From Deinococcus marmoris DSM 12784 (GTDB lineage: Bacteria; Deinococcota; Deinococci; Deinococcales; Deinococcaceae): 21,304 bases of DNA. The stretch spans positions 1 to 21,304 of the forward strand of contig NZ_JNIV01000077.1 of assembly GCF_000701405.1 (NCBI RefSeq), in the 5' to 3' direction. This document shows, piece by piece, positions 8,521 to 17,942 of this stretch. The notes below the pieces were generated by a model. The model saw only the letters and a list, made by a program, of their open reading frames with translations. It had not been told where the DNA came from and ran no database searches. The stretch's first letter is position 1; each line of letters begins with the position of its first letter. A program made the position numbers and the translations under genes.

Positions 8521-9296
8521 GGGCGGGCCTCCAGTTTCTTTGCCGCTGGGGCGTGCAGCGGTGAGCGGCCCCCGAAGGTGGCGGCCAGATTCTCAGCGGT
8601 CAGCACCTCAGCGGTGGGACCGTAGAGCAGCACGGTGCGGTCCGCGATCAGCGCCACCTCGTCGCAAAACGTTTCCAGCGTGCCCAGATCGTGGGTGCTG
8701 ACCAGCATCGCGCGGCCCTCGCGGCGCAGCTCGCCCATCAGGTTGATGATGGCTTCACTGGTGCCCACGTCCACGCCGCCGAACGGTTCGTCCAGCAGCA
8801 GCAGACGGCCATCCTGGGCCAGCGCGCGGGCCAGAAAGGCGCGTTTGCGCTGCCCGCCGCTGAGTTCCCCGATCTGCCGCTCGGCAAAAGCGTTCATGCC
8901 CACGCGCTCCAGGCTCTCATCCACCATCGTGTGATCCACGGCGTTGGGGCGGCGCAGCCAGTTCATCTTGCCCTGGCGGCCCATCATGACCACCTCGCGC
9001 ACGCTAACCGGAAAGTTCCAGTCCACGTCCTCGCTCTGGGGCACGTAGGCGATCAGCCCGGCCTTCTGGGCGCGGATCACTGGTTGTCCGAAGACCTGCA
9101 CCGTGCCGCGCAGCGGCGGAAGAAAGCCCATCACGGTCTTGAACAGCGTGCTTTTGCCCGCGCCGTTCATGCCCACCAGCCCGCAGACGCTGCCGCCCCT
9201 GACTTCCAGATTGGCCTGCCGCAGCGACAGCCTGCCGCCGCCGTAGGCCACGCTCACGTCTTTCACGTCCAGCGCGATCACGGTGTTCTGACTCAT
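8517..9296 (-). CDS. Mn(II)/Fe(II) ABC importer, ATPase (SitB/MntA type)
   Basis: A 259-aa ABC ATPase with every expected motif: Walker A GMNGAGKST (42-50), Q-loop Gln87 in VPQSEDVDWNFPVSV, signature LSGGQ (145-149), Walker B LLLLDEP (165-171) and switch His202. The VPQ..DVDWNFPV.V segment is characteristic of Mn/Zn-type importers. It powers uptake together with the adjoining permease. It is joined by 4-nt overlaps to the binding-protein gene upstream (9293-9296) and the permease downstream. Confidence 0.94.
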   Translation of the reverse strand: MSQNTVIALDVKDVSVAYGGGRLSLRQANLEVRGGSVCGLVGMNGAGKSTLFKTVMGFLPPLRGTVQVFGQPVIRAQKAGLIAYVPQSEDVDWNFPVSVREVVMMGRQGKMNWLRRPNAVDHTMVDESLERVGMNAFAERQIGELSGGQRKRAFLARALAQDGRLLLLDEPFGGVDVGTSEAIINLMGELRREGRAMLVSTHDLGTLETFCDEVALIADRTVLLYGPTAEVLTAENLAATFGGRSPLHAPAAKKLEARP

Positions 9297-10195
9297 CGCC
9301 CGCCCAGCCCCTTGAGGATGATGTCGGCGTCCTTTTGCAGCAGGATCAGGTAGGTCGGCACTGGCCCCTTGGCATCCGTCAAAGAGTCCACGTACAGCAC
9401 GCCGCCGAACTTCGTCCCAGCCTCCTTCGCCACCTGTTCCATGCCGCGCGTCGGCACAGTGCTTTCACAGAACACGGCAGGAATCTTCTCGGCGCGCACC
9501 ACGTCAATGACGCCCTTGATCTGCCTGGGCGTTCCCTGCCCTTCTTCCGCGTTGACCGGCCACAGGTAATGCTCGGCCAGGTTGTAGTCGCGTGTCAGGT
9601 ATGAGAAGGCCCCCTCGCAGGTCACCAGCGCCCGCTTGTTCTTGGGCAGACTGGCGAGCTGGCTCCTGAGTCTGGCGTCCACTGCGCGGATCTGATCGCT
9701 GTACTTTTTTGCATTGGCATTGAACACTTTGGCCCCTGCGGGATCGAGCTTGACGAACGCCTTGCGAATGTTTTCCACGTAGATCAGCGCGTTCTTGGGC
9801 GACATCCACGCGTGCGGGTTGGGCTTGCCCTTGTACGCGTCGGCGGAGATGTTGACCGGGATGATCCCATCGGTCAGCGTCACGTTGGGAATTTTACCGA
9901 GCTGGCGGGTGAATTTCTCGAACCACAGTTCCAGGTTCAGGCCGTTGTTCAGGATCAGGTCCGCGCCGCGCGCATTCACCAGATCGCTGGGCGTGAACTG
10001 GTAGCCGTGAATTTCCGCGCCGGGCTTGGTGATAGACACGACGTTCAGGCGGTTGCCTGCCACGTTCTGCGCCATATCGGAGAGGATGGTAAAGGTGGTC
10101 AGGACGGTCTTCTTCTCGCCCGCCTGGGCGGCGTGGGCCACACCGCTGGCGGCGATGAGTGCAGACAGAAGTACAGCGCGAGAGGTCTTGATCAT
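9293..10195 (-). CDS. Mn(II)/Fe(II) ABC importer, metal-binding protein (SitA/PsaA type)
   Basis: A 300-aa cluster A-I solute-binding protein with a signal peptide (about 1-25, no lipobox Cys). The four expected metal ligands are His63 (EIHGYQFTPSD), His128 (NPHAWMSP), Glu194 (TCEGAFSYLTRDY) and Asp270 (YVDSL). Glu at the third site and the lack of a His-rich loop point to manganese or iron rather than zinc; the YLWPVNAEEGQGTP segment is close to SitA/YfeA proteins. Manganese import fits the Mn-based protection from oxidation known in Deinococcus. First gene of the operon, read from a leaderless promoter with an overlapping operator. Confidence 0.93.
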   Translation of the reverse strand: MIKTSRAVLLSALIAASGVAHAAQAGEKKTVLTTFTILSDMAQNVAGNRLNVVSITKPGAEIHGYQFTPSDLVNARGADLILNNGLNLELWFEKFTRQLGKIPNVTLTDGIIPVNISADAYKGKPNPHAWMSPKNALIYVENIRKAFVKLDPAGAKVFNANAKKYSDQIRAVDARLRSQLASLPKNKRALVTCEGAFSYLTRDYNLAEHYLWPVNAEEGQGTPRQIKGVIDVVRAEKIPAVFCESTVPTRGMEQVAKEAGTKFGGVLYVDSLTDAKGPVPTYLILLQKDADIILKGLGGR

Positions 10196-10198
10196 GGA

Positions 10199-10216
10199 TT
10201 TTAGGCTAAGCTAAAA
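10199..10216. promoter_or_regulatory. Putative DtxR/MntR-family operator
   Basis: TTTTAGGCTAAGCTAAAA is an inverted repeat with perfect 6-nt arms (TTTTAG/CTAAAA) around a 6-nt centre, and it covers the whole -10 box of the importer promoter. The layout and the TTAG..CTAA character resemble DtxR/MntR-family sites. Repression by metal-loaded regulator is inferred. Confidence 0.6.
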
Positions 10217-10231
10217 ATAATCTAAAGTCAA
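10203..10231 (-). promoter_or_regulatory. Promoter of the manganese importer operon
   Basis: On the minus strand TTGACT (10231-10226) and TAGCCT (10208-10203) are separated by exactly 17 nt. The -10 box ends 7 nt before the ATG at 10195, with no Shine-Dalgarno. It is the only promoter in the window with a near-consensus -35. Confidence 0.8.
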
Positions 10232-10399
10232 CGGTGGTGCCCAGATTTAGTGAAGACTTGTTCAAGGTTGAGCTGGGCAAAGATCGGCCAGCTTTGGGCA
10301 GAGCGGACGACGCCCTTCCACACCTCCTGGCGAAATTCAGTTCGTGCTGTCCGGGACACGGCGGGCCAGCATTCCAGCGCTGGAGACCTGTACTGGAGA

Positions 10400-12615
<2,216 letters not shown>

Positions 12616-12707
12616 CCGCCCCTTTCTGTCTCAAAACCCGGTCTTGAAAGGGGTCTTAATGTTGGTTTCGGCCCCCACAAGTGAGCGAACGGTCAGAGGC
12701 GCGGGTC

Positions 12708-12713
12708 TAAGCT
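12708..12713 (+). promoter_or_regulatory. -10 box TAAGCT, leaderless start of the 12720 gene
   Basis: TAAGCT ends 6 nt before the ATG at 12720, which supports this short frame as a real gene. Confidence 0.55.
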
Positions 12714-12719
12714 GCGCCC

Positions 12720-13016
12720 ATGACCTTTCCCCTGCTGCTGTGCGTTCTGAGTGCCCTGAGTGCTGGCCTGTACTTCGGCAGGGGCTTCGCGGGGGCACAC
12801 CGCCGGGGTCAGAACCTGCTGCGTCCCGTGCTGCCCCATCTGGCCCTGTCTGCTGTGCTGGTGGCCCTGAGCGTGCTGCTCGACGGCTCCGAACTGGGCC
12901 TGCTGTGGATGGCCGTCGCTACCGCCAGCCTGCTGGGGTTGGCGCTGGGCGCGCTACTGCCGCACCCGCTGGTGGCCGCTGCACCCGCGCCGCGCCAGGG
13001 CGTCCCTGCCACCTGA
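12720..13016 (+). CDS. Small membrane protein, three predicted helices
   Basis: A 98-aa hydrophobic protein with helices at about 2-18, 39-56 and 60-82 and short basic loops (RRGQNLLR). The C terminus is Ala/Pro-rich. It matches no family I know. It is divergent from the MoxR/VWA operon and convergent with the carboxynorspermidine synthase gene. The leaderless-type promoter at the right distance and the consistent membrane topology make it more than a chance frame. Confidence 0.65.
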   Translation: MTFPLLLCVLSALSAGLYFGRGFAGAHRRGQNLLRPVLPHLALSAVLVALSVLLDGSELGLLWMAVATASLLGLALGALLPHPLVAAAPAPRQGVPAT

Positions 13017-13032
13017 ATTTCCAGATTGAAGC

Positions 13033-13066
13033 GCGCCGCCCCTCCGGTACTGGAGTTGGGCGGCGC
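13033..13066. terminator. Hairpin between convergent genes, possible bidirectional terminator
   Basis: GCGCCGCCC (13033-13041) pairs perfectly with GGGCGGCGC (13058-13066), with an inner CTCC/GGAG continuation. It lies in the 65-bp gap between two convergent stop codons. No strong T-tract follows on either strand, so termination may be weak or need Rho. Confidence 0.55.
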
Positions 13067-13081
13067 ACTCGCTTTGGCGGG

Positions 13082-14296
13082 CTACTTCACCAGTTCGATG
13101 CCCGCCAGCTCGTCCACCGGCAGGCCCCACTCGTTCATGGCGGCGATAAACGGATCGGGGTCAAACTCCTCGACGTTGTAGACGCCCGCCTTCTTCCACA
13201 CGCCCGTCAGCATCAGCATCGCGCCGATCATGGCCGGAACGCCCGTGGTGTAACTCACACCCTGCGCCTGCACTTCTTTATACGTCTGGGCGTGATCGGT
13301 GACGTTGTAGACGAAATGCACCTTCTCCTCGCCGTCCTTGCCGATGCCTTTGGCCTGCACGCCGATGCACGTTTGTCCGGTGTAATTCGTCGCCAGGGAC
13401 TCGGGCACGGGCAGCACGGCCTTCAGAAACTCGATGGGAGCAATTTTCTGGCCCCGGAAGTCAATCGGCTCGATGCTGGTCATGCCGATGCCCTCCAGCA
13501 CGTTCAGATGTTTGATATACGACTCGCCGAAGGTCATCCAGAAACGCGCCCGCTTGATGGTGGGAAAGTTGATGACCAGCGATTCCAGCTCCTCGTGATA
13601 CAGCACGAAGCTCTTGCGGGTGGCGACTTTGGGGTAGTAGATGTCCTGGGAAATCTCCAGCGGGGCGGTCTCGATCCACTCGCCATTTTCCCAGTAGCGT
13701 CCGTTGGCGGTGATCTCGCGGATGTTGATTTCGGGGTTGAAGTTGGTGGCGAACGCCTTGCCGTGATCGCCGTTGTTGCAGTCGATGATGTCCAGATAAT
13801 GGATTTCACGGAAGTGGTGCTTGGCGTGGTGGGCGGTGAATACCTGCGTCGCGCCCGGATCGAAGCCGCAGCCCAGCAGGGCCATCAGACCCGCTTTCTC
13901 GAAACGCTCGCGGTAGGCCCATTGCCAGGAATACTCGAACTTGGCCACGTCCTTGGGTTCGTAATTGGCGGTGTCCAGGTAATGCACCCCGGTTTCCAGG
14001 CAGGCGTCCATGATGGTCAGGTCCTGGTACGGCAGCGCCACGTTGATGACCATTTCCGGGCCAAATTCGCGGATGACCTTGACCAGTTCCGGCACGTTGT
14101 CGGCGTCCACGGTGGTCGTGCTGAATTTCGTCCTGCTGTTCGGCAGATGCTCGTGAATCTCGGCCACGATGGCGTCGGCCTTGAGGACCGTGCGGGTGGC
14201 GATCAGGACTTCCGTGAACACGCCGTCGTTCTGCGCGCACTTCTTGGCGACGACGTTGGCCACGCCGCCCGCTCCGATAATGATGACCTTGCTCAT
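13082..14296 (-). CDS. Carboxynorspermidine synthase (saccharopine dehydrogenase family)
   Basis: A 404-aa NADPH-dependent enzyme that condenses aspartate semialdehyde with a diamine to carboxy(nor)spermidine, in an alternative polyamine route. It shows the Rossmann nucleotide loop IIIGAGGVANVVAKKCAQ (5-22), the conserved GCGFDPGATQVFTAHHAKHHF region, DHGKAFATNFNPEINIREI and YWENGEW, all typical of this branch rather than of true saccharopine dehydrogenases. The ATG at 14296 was preferred to a frame extended by 36 residues because MSKVIIIGAGG is the natural N terminus and TACACT lies 7 nt before it. The partner decarboxylase is not in the window, so polyamine synthesis must be completed by genes elsewhere. 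Confidence 0.88.
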   Translation of the reverse strand: MSKVIIIGAGGVANVVAKKCAQNDGVFTEVLIATRTVLKADAIVAEIHEHLPNSRTKFSTTTVDADNVPELVKVIREFGPEMVINVALPYQDLTIMDACLETGVHYLDTANYEPKDVAKFEYSWQWAYRERFEKAGLMALLGCGFDPGATQVFTAHHAKHHFREIHYLDIIDCNNGDHGKAFATNFNPEINIREITANGRYWENGEWIETAPLEISQDIYYPKVATRKSFVLYHEELESLVINFPTIKRARFWMTFGESYIKHLNVLEGIGMTSIEPIDFRGQKIAPIEFLKAVLPVPESLATNYTGQTCIGVQAKGIGKDGEEKVHFVYNVTDHAQTYKEVQAQGVSYTTGVPAMIGAMLMLTGVWKKAGVYNVEEFDPDPFIAAMNEWGLPVDELAGIELVK

Positions 14297-14303
14297 GGCG
14301 CAG

Positions 14304-14309
14304 AGTGTA
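14304..14309 (-). promoter_or_regulatory. -10 box TACACT, leaderless start of carboxynorspermidine synthase
   Basis: TACACT on the minus strand ends 7 nt before the ATG at 14296. The same hexamer and spacing recur at 16953. Confidence 0.6.
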
Positions 14310-14339
14310 GCGCGGGACTGTTGATCGGGCGGACCGGGA

Positions 14340-14345
14340 TAGGCT
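14340..14345 (+). promoter_or_regulatory. -10 box TAGGCT for the 14355 gene
   Basis: TAGGCT ends 9 nt before the ATG at 14355. It is back to back with the divergent box at 14304-14309, 30 bp apart, so the two promoters share regulatory space. Confidence 0.45.
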
Positions 14346-14354
14346 GGACGCCAG

Positions 14355-14774
14355 ATGAGCAAGCGTTCCCGCCCCGCAAAACAACCCAGCAGGCAACCCA
14401 GCAAAAAACCCGGTCAGCCACCCGCTGCGCCCGCCGTCAGGGCCGCCGAACTGCGCGACATCACCCCCGCCGAGCGCGGAAAGGCCATGCGGACCTTCTT
14501 CTGGATCCTGGGGGCGTTCGTGCTGGGCATCGGCGTGATCGTCGCCACGCTGGCCGTGCAGGGCAAGACCGCCCGTGATTACGGCCAGCAGGTCTTGCAG
14601 GCGGTTCAGGCCACGCAGCCGTCCGGGAACGCGTCCTACGGGCTGAAATGCGTCACGGCGCTGCCTGGGGCGCTCCCGCGCGGCATCCTGGACTGCGACG
14701 TGACCGTGGACCGGGGCAAGGTGGGCGTGGTCTTGCAGGCCGAGGGTGACAGACAGTACCGACTGGGAGAGTAG
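14355..14774 (+). CDS. Single-pass membrane protein of unknown function
   Basis: A 139-aa protein with a basic, Pro/Lys/Gln-rich cytoplasmic N terminus (1-45), one membrane helix (about 47-67, RTFFWILGAFVLGIGVIVATLAV in part) and an extracytoplasmic C-terminal domain of about 70 residues. That domain contains two cysteines (LKCVTALP and ILDCDVTV) that could form a disulfide. I recognise no family. It is divergent from carboxynorspermidine synthase with a 58-bp shared control region, but a functional link is not shown. Confidence 0.68.
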   Translation: MSKRSRPAKQPSRQPSKKPGQPPAAPAVRAAELRDITPAERGKAMRTFFWILGAFVLGIGVIVATLAVQGKTARDYGQQVLQAVQATQPSGNASYGLKCVTALPGALPRGILDCDVTVDRGKVGVVLQAEGDRQYRLGE

Positions 14775-14777
14775 GCA

Positions 14778-14844
14778 ATTCACGTACGGGAACCCGCTTC
14801 GCTGTTGCCGCGTTCGCTCGGATCAAACCGTTTATGTGAATGGT
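14778..14844. repeat. Imperfect inverted repeat between convergent genes
   Basis: ATTCACGTA (14779-14787) and TATGTGAAT (near 14833-14842) are inverted with one mismatch, enclosing a GC-rich centre with GCTTCGC and GCGTTCGC pieces. It fills nearly the whole gap between the 14355 gene and the 14845 operon. It may be a terminator for both or a copy of a dispersed repeat. Confidence 0.4.
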
Positions 14845-15675
14845 CTAATCGGCGTCGGTATGACGGCTGACCTGCCCCTCTCGCCACCGCTGCACGCCCA
14901 GCAGTAGCAGCGCCTGCACCGGCAGGAAACGGGTGTAGAGCCGGGGTCTGTCCGCCAGCAGGCACAGGCCCAGAAACACCAGTTGCGTCGTTAATCCCAG
15001 ATTGGCTGCGACGGCTGTAACAGGTAGGGGTGTATAGGCCCTGCGCTGCTCAGGTGTCGGGGAGTGGCCCGCAACAGCCTTCAACCGGGCCTCGAACCAG
15101 TCGCCCAGCACGCGCTCCTGCGGCGAGAAATAGGCGGCGTAGACGGCTTTCAGGGCTGCCAGCACGCGCGGATCATCTCCCGCCTGTGCCGCCCCTTCCC
15201 GGAACACCTCGCCCCGTGCCGTGCGGTGACCCTGTTCCCACAGGAAATCAGTGGTCAGGATCAGGCTTTGCAGCACGGTCAGCGGCACTCCGGCCCGGCC
15301 CGCGATTGCCACATTCAGCGCCAGATCGACCACCAGATCCATCTCGGTGTCCAGATACCGGCCCGTTTCGGTGGTCTGCCCGGTGGCGCGGGCCAGTTGA
15401 CCGTCCAGATTGTCCAGCACGGTCTTGAGTTGCAGCAGCAGCGCGGGCGTCAGCCGTGAGCGCCACCACGGGCCGCCGCGCCGGATCAGCCACGCCGCGT
15501 ACACCCCCAGCGCCGTGTGGAACAGCACCACATGGGCCGGATTCACGTTCTGCCGGGCCAGCGGGTCCACCAGCACTTGGGCCAGCGGGCGGTAGAGGCG
15601 CTCGTTCAGCACCTCGTCGGCAGGGCGCTTCTTGCGCGTCCCCTTCAGGCTGGACTGTTTTTTTTCCGCGCCTAT
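14845..15675 (-). CDS. CDP-alcohol phosphatidyltransferase family protein
   Basis: A membrane enzyme that would transfer a phospho-alcohol from a CDP-linked donor. The full catalytic signature is present: DG, AR, G, D and D in [18 protein letters not shown] and RYLDTEMD (Asp91, Gly92, Ala95, Arg96, Gly105, Asp109, Asp113, counted from an ATA start). Hydrophobic helices surround it. The actual substrate cannot be told. No ATG, GTG or TTG exists near the expected N terminus: an ATA at 15675 overlaps the upstream TAG stop (ATAG), while the first GTG (15612) would cut off the basic segment [15 protein letters not shown] chose ATA; the GTG at 15612 is the fallback. Third gene of its operon. Confidence 0.8.
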   Translation of the reverse strand: MGAEKKQSSLKGTRKKRPADEVLNERLYRPLAQVLVDPLARQNVNPAHVVLFHTALGVYAAWLIRRGGPWWRSRLTPALLLQLKTVLDNLDGQLARATGQTTETGRYLDTEMDLVVDLALNVAIAGRAGVPLTVLQSLILTTDFLWEQGHRTARGEVFREGAAQAGDDPRVLAALKAVYAAYFSPQERVLGDWFEARLKAVAGHSPTPEQRRAYTPLPVTAVAANLGLTTQLVFLGLCLLADRPRLYTRFLPVQALLLLGVQRWREGQVSRHTDAD

Positions 15676-16043
15676 CGCCGTCCCCCGTACTTGGGCGGTC
15701 CCTTCTTGACCCCGGCGTAGCGGTTGCGTTCCTTGCGTTTCTGCGCGCTGCTCAGGGTTGATTTGCCGCCCTTGCCCGCAGTGGCTCCTGCGCCAGCCCC
15801 ACGGCGCGGCACGAAGGAATCCACCAGCAGAAAGCGCGCCATCGGCACATACAGGATCAGGATAAAGATCAGGCTGCCCCACCAGGTGTCCAGGTACGGG
15901 CGCAGCGGCGTCAACGCCAGCAGGCTGCTGATCAGCGTGGCGACGGTGGCGAACAGCACCACGCGGATGACCAGTTTGAGCAGTTTGGTGCGGTTAAAGC
16001 CAGGATCGGGATCGGGGGTGATCAGCCAGCGCCAGAAATTCAT
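15672..16043 (-). CDS. Small basic membrane protein
   Basis: A 123-aa protein with two membrane helices (about 24-46 and 54-75) followed by a strongly basic, Gly/Ala-rich tail (80-123) ending in [15 protein letters not shown]. The tail may bind nucleic acid or acidic lipid; this is a guess. No family is recognised. It overlaps the upstream gene by 4 nt (ATGA, 16040-16043), and its TAG stop overlaps the proposed ATA start of the phosphatidyltransferase. Its position between these two genes suggests work in membrane lipid or envelope metabolism. Confidence 0.75.
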   Translation of the reverse strand: MNFWRWLITPDPDPGFNRTKLLKLVIRVVLFATVATLISSLLALTPLRPYLDTWWGSLIFILILYVPMARFLLVDSFVPRRGAGAGATAGKGGKSTLSSAQKRKERNRYAGVKKGPPKYGGRR

Positions 16044-16945
16044 GGAGTCTCCTGAAAGGGTGGTGTCGAGGGCAGCGCAGTGGACAGTGCAGTGGGATTC
16101 AGCCGGGCAGCAAAGGCGTCCAGGCCGCTAAATTCAGTCTGTCCGGGATGCAGGTCCAGCCGCAGCGTGGGCAGGTGCATCTTCGCGGCGATGCGGTCCA
16201 GGGCTGCTGCCGCCGCGCCGTCGTGGGCGGGGGATGCCAGCACCAGGCCCCGCACCGCGCTTTTGCCCGACAGCATCGAGGCCGCGCCGAACAGTTCGCG
16301 CTCGCCCGCCGGAACCCTGGCGGCGTTGTCCATGCGTTCGGCCCGGCGCAGCACGTCACTGTGCGGCAACTCGGGCGAGAAGACGCCGTACACGCCAGCC
16401 GCCTCCAGCGCGGGGCGCAGGCCACCGGACAGCACGTCCTCGGCCAGCAGGGTGCGCGGGCCGATCACCGCCACCGTCGCCAGCCCGGCGCGGCCCAGCG
16501 CGGGCATGCTGACACGGGGTTCGGCGGCCAGCAGGCGCACCTTGGTCAATGCGCCGCGCACCGCGCCCCCGTTCTGCGAGACGCGCAGGCCCACCTCTGC
16601 CGCGTGGCCTTCCAGATCAGGGCCGCCCATGTCCGGCACGGCAATCAACGGGGGCAGACCGCTGATGCGCCGGGGCAGCAACTCGGTCAATGCCTCGCTC
16701 CAGGCGTCGTTCGACACGGCAGGCCACTCGGGCAGCAACACGGCATCCACGGCTTCCAGCGCCAGGATGCGGCCCAGCGCCAGTTGCACCGTGGTCGGCT
16801 CGCCGGGCAGGCTCTGCTGACCCAGCGCCAGGGCCTCCACGTCCGTCAGGGCAGGCGTCACGGCCTCCACGTCCAGTTCTTTCAGGTACGCCGCCCAGTA
16901 CGCCCGGAGGCGCGAGGCGGGGGAATTTAACAGGCCAACTCTCAT
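16040..16945 (-). CDS. Uncharacterised protein, faintly like DUF2229/HgdB proteins
   Basis: A 301-aa soluble protein with no signal peptide and no membrane helix. The pattern [26 protein letters not shown] in the first third and [35 protein letters not shown] near the C terminus recalls the two-lobed 2-hydroxyacyl-CoA dehydratase / DUF2229 fold. It contains no cysteine at all, so the [4Fe-4S] cluster of that superfamily is impossible. If the likeness is real, this is a cluster-free derivative with another role. It is the first gene of a three-gene operon with a membrane protein and a CDP-alcohol phosphatidyltransferase. The ATG at 16945 follows TACACT by 7 nt. Confidence 0.7.
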   Translation of the reverse strand: MRVGLLNSPASRLRAYWAAYLKELDVEAVTPALTDVEALALGQQSLPGEPTTVQLALGRILALEAVDAVLLPEWPAVSNDAWSEALTELLPRRISGLPPLIAVPDMGGPDLEGHAAEVGLRVSQNGGAVRGALTKVRLLAAEPRVSMPALGRAGLATVAVIGPRTLLAEDVLSGGLRPALEAAGVYGVFSPELPHSDVLRRAERMDNAARVPAGERELFGAASMLSGKSAVRGLVLASPAHDGAAAAALDRIAAKMHLPTLRLDLHPGQTEFSGLDAFAARLNPTALSTALPSTPPFQETP

Positions 16946-16952
16946 TGTGAAC

Positions 16953-16958
16953 AGTGTA
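16953..16958 (-). promoter_or_regulatory. -10 box TACACT, leaderless start of the three-gene operon
   Basis: TACACT on the minus strand ends 7 nt before the ATG at 16945, the same as at 14304. Confidence 0.6.
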
Positions 16959-16988
16959 CGCGGCGTGGGCGGGTGGGGGCGTCGCGCG

Positions 16989-17004
16989 CCTCGCTATTGC
17001 GAGG
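16989..17004. repeat. Short perfect hairpin in an intergenic region
   Basis: CCTCGC, loop TATT, GCGAGG. It lies in the 268-bp gap between the 16945 operon promoter and the YqhA stop codon, where nothing else is recognised. It might be part of the YqhA transcript 3' end; no T-tract follows. Confidence 0.4.
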
Positions 17005-17213
17005 GGTATGGACCGCAAAAGGGACGGGAGTGAATTGCGGACGACCACGGTTGGCCCTTCTCCGCTCTGCAAACCCATCTCTGAAAGGGAGGTTGTAGGA
17101 CGGCATTGCTGGCTCAGCCACGTGTCCCGGCCACCTTTCACGCCAGCGGCTCAGGGGCCAGACCGTGACCGCGAATCCGAAAACTGGAATATGGTCCGTC
17201 CGCCACCGCCAGC

Positions 17214-17942
17214 CTACGATTCCGCCCCGGCGTCTGCCTTGATCTTGCCCTCCACTTTGGCCTCGGTGGCTTCCTCGGCGCGCTTGACGTCCTCTTCCTC
17301 GATGTGGCGCTGCTCGTCGTCGTGTTCAAACAGTTCACGGCGGGCGCGTAGTTTGGCCTCGGGCTGTTGCAGATCGCTGCCCTGACCGCTGTGGACCTTC
17401 TGGAAGAAGACCAGCGCGCCGCCCGCCAGCGCGAAAGATCCGGCGAAGTACAGCGTCTCGACAGGGTCCTTCCAGCGCACGAAATGCTCCAGGAAGGTGA
17501 CGCCCAAGATCACGATGATCACCGAGATGATCTTTTGCTCCAGATCCGCCAGACTTTCCACGCCCAGCGCGCTGGTCAGGTTCAGCGGCGAGATGAACAG
17601 CGAGTACAGCCCCACCCCGATCAGGTAAAACACCACCGCCTTGAGCATGGTGGACACGATTTCCAGAAATTCAATCGCCAGACTGCCGCGCTGGCTCTGG
17701 ATGCCGTTGAGAAAGGTGTCGTGCCAGGAGTTGTAGAGGGTGGAAAACGCCAGTACCGTGCCCTGGATGAACAGGCTGAACGACACCAGCAGGACGGCCA
17801 CGACAGCGATCAACACGACGTAGCGCGTGCGTCCGATGGCGGCGGAAAACATATCGGCCTGGCGTTGCTGGGGGGTTCGCTGGACGCCGGGCGCGCCGCT
17901 TCGCCTCTCGTCCGGCGTGGCGTTTCGTCTGGTGGAAGTCAC
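17214..17942 (-). CDS. YqhA family membrane protein (UPF0114)
   Basis: A 242-aa predicted inner-membrane protein. After a 30-residue polar N terminus comes the family block IGRTRYVVLIAVVAVLLVSFSLFIQG (36-61), then helices at about 95-118, 134-152 and 162-180 with GVGLYSLFISPLN and FVRWKDPVETLYFAGSFAL. The last 55 residues are an unusual highly charged, probably coiled, Glu/Lys/Arg-rich tail longer than in typical YqhA proteins (about 165-185 aa). The function of the family is unknown. The start is uncertain: the GTG at 17942 overlaps the stop of a 3-codon ATG frame that has the Shine-Dalgarno; Met31 (17852) is an alternative. Confidence 0.82.
   Translation of the reverse strand: MTSTRRNATPDERRSGAPGVQRTPQQRQADMFSAAIGRTRYVVLIAVVAVLLVSFSLFIQGTVLAFSTLYNSWHDTFLNGIQSQRGSLAIEFLEIVSTMLKAVVFYLIGVGLYSLFISPLNLTSALGVESLADLEQKIISVIIVILGVTFLEHFVRWKDPVETLYFAGSFALAGGALVFFQKVHSGQGSDLQQPEAKLRARRELFEHDDEQRHIEEEDVKRAEEATEAKVEGKIKADAGAES

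Noticed and set aside
12644..14578. 644-codon plus-strand open frame
   Set aside because: It is antisense to carboxynorspermidine synthase, whose motifs are clear. GC-rich third positions produce such long mirror frames; the translation has no recognisable domain.
14820..14831. 12-nt sequence shared in inverted form with 20930-20941
   Set aside because: In a window of this size several 12-nt matches are expected by chance, and the flanks do not align.
14845..15882. Longer 345-aa version of the phosphatidyltransferase
   Set aside because: The extra 70 residues lie within the coding region of the basic membrane protein in another frame and have shadow-like composition.
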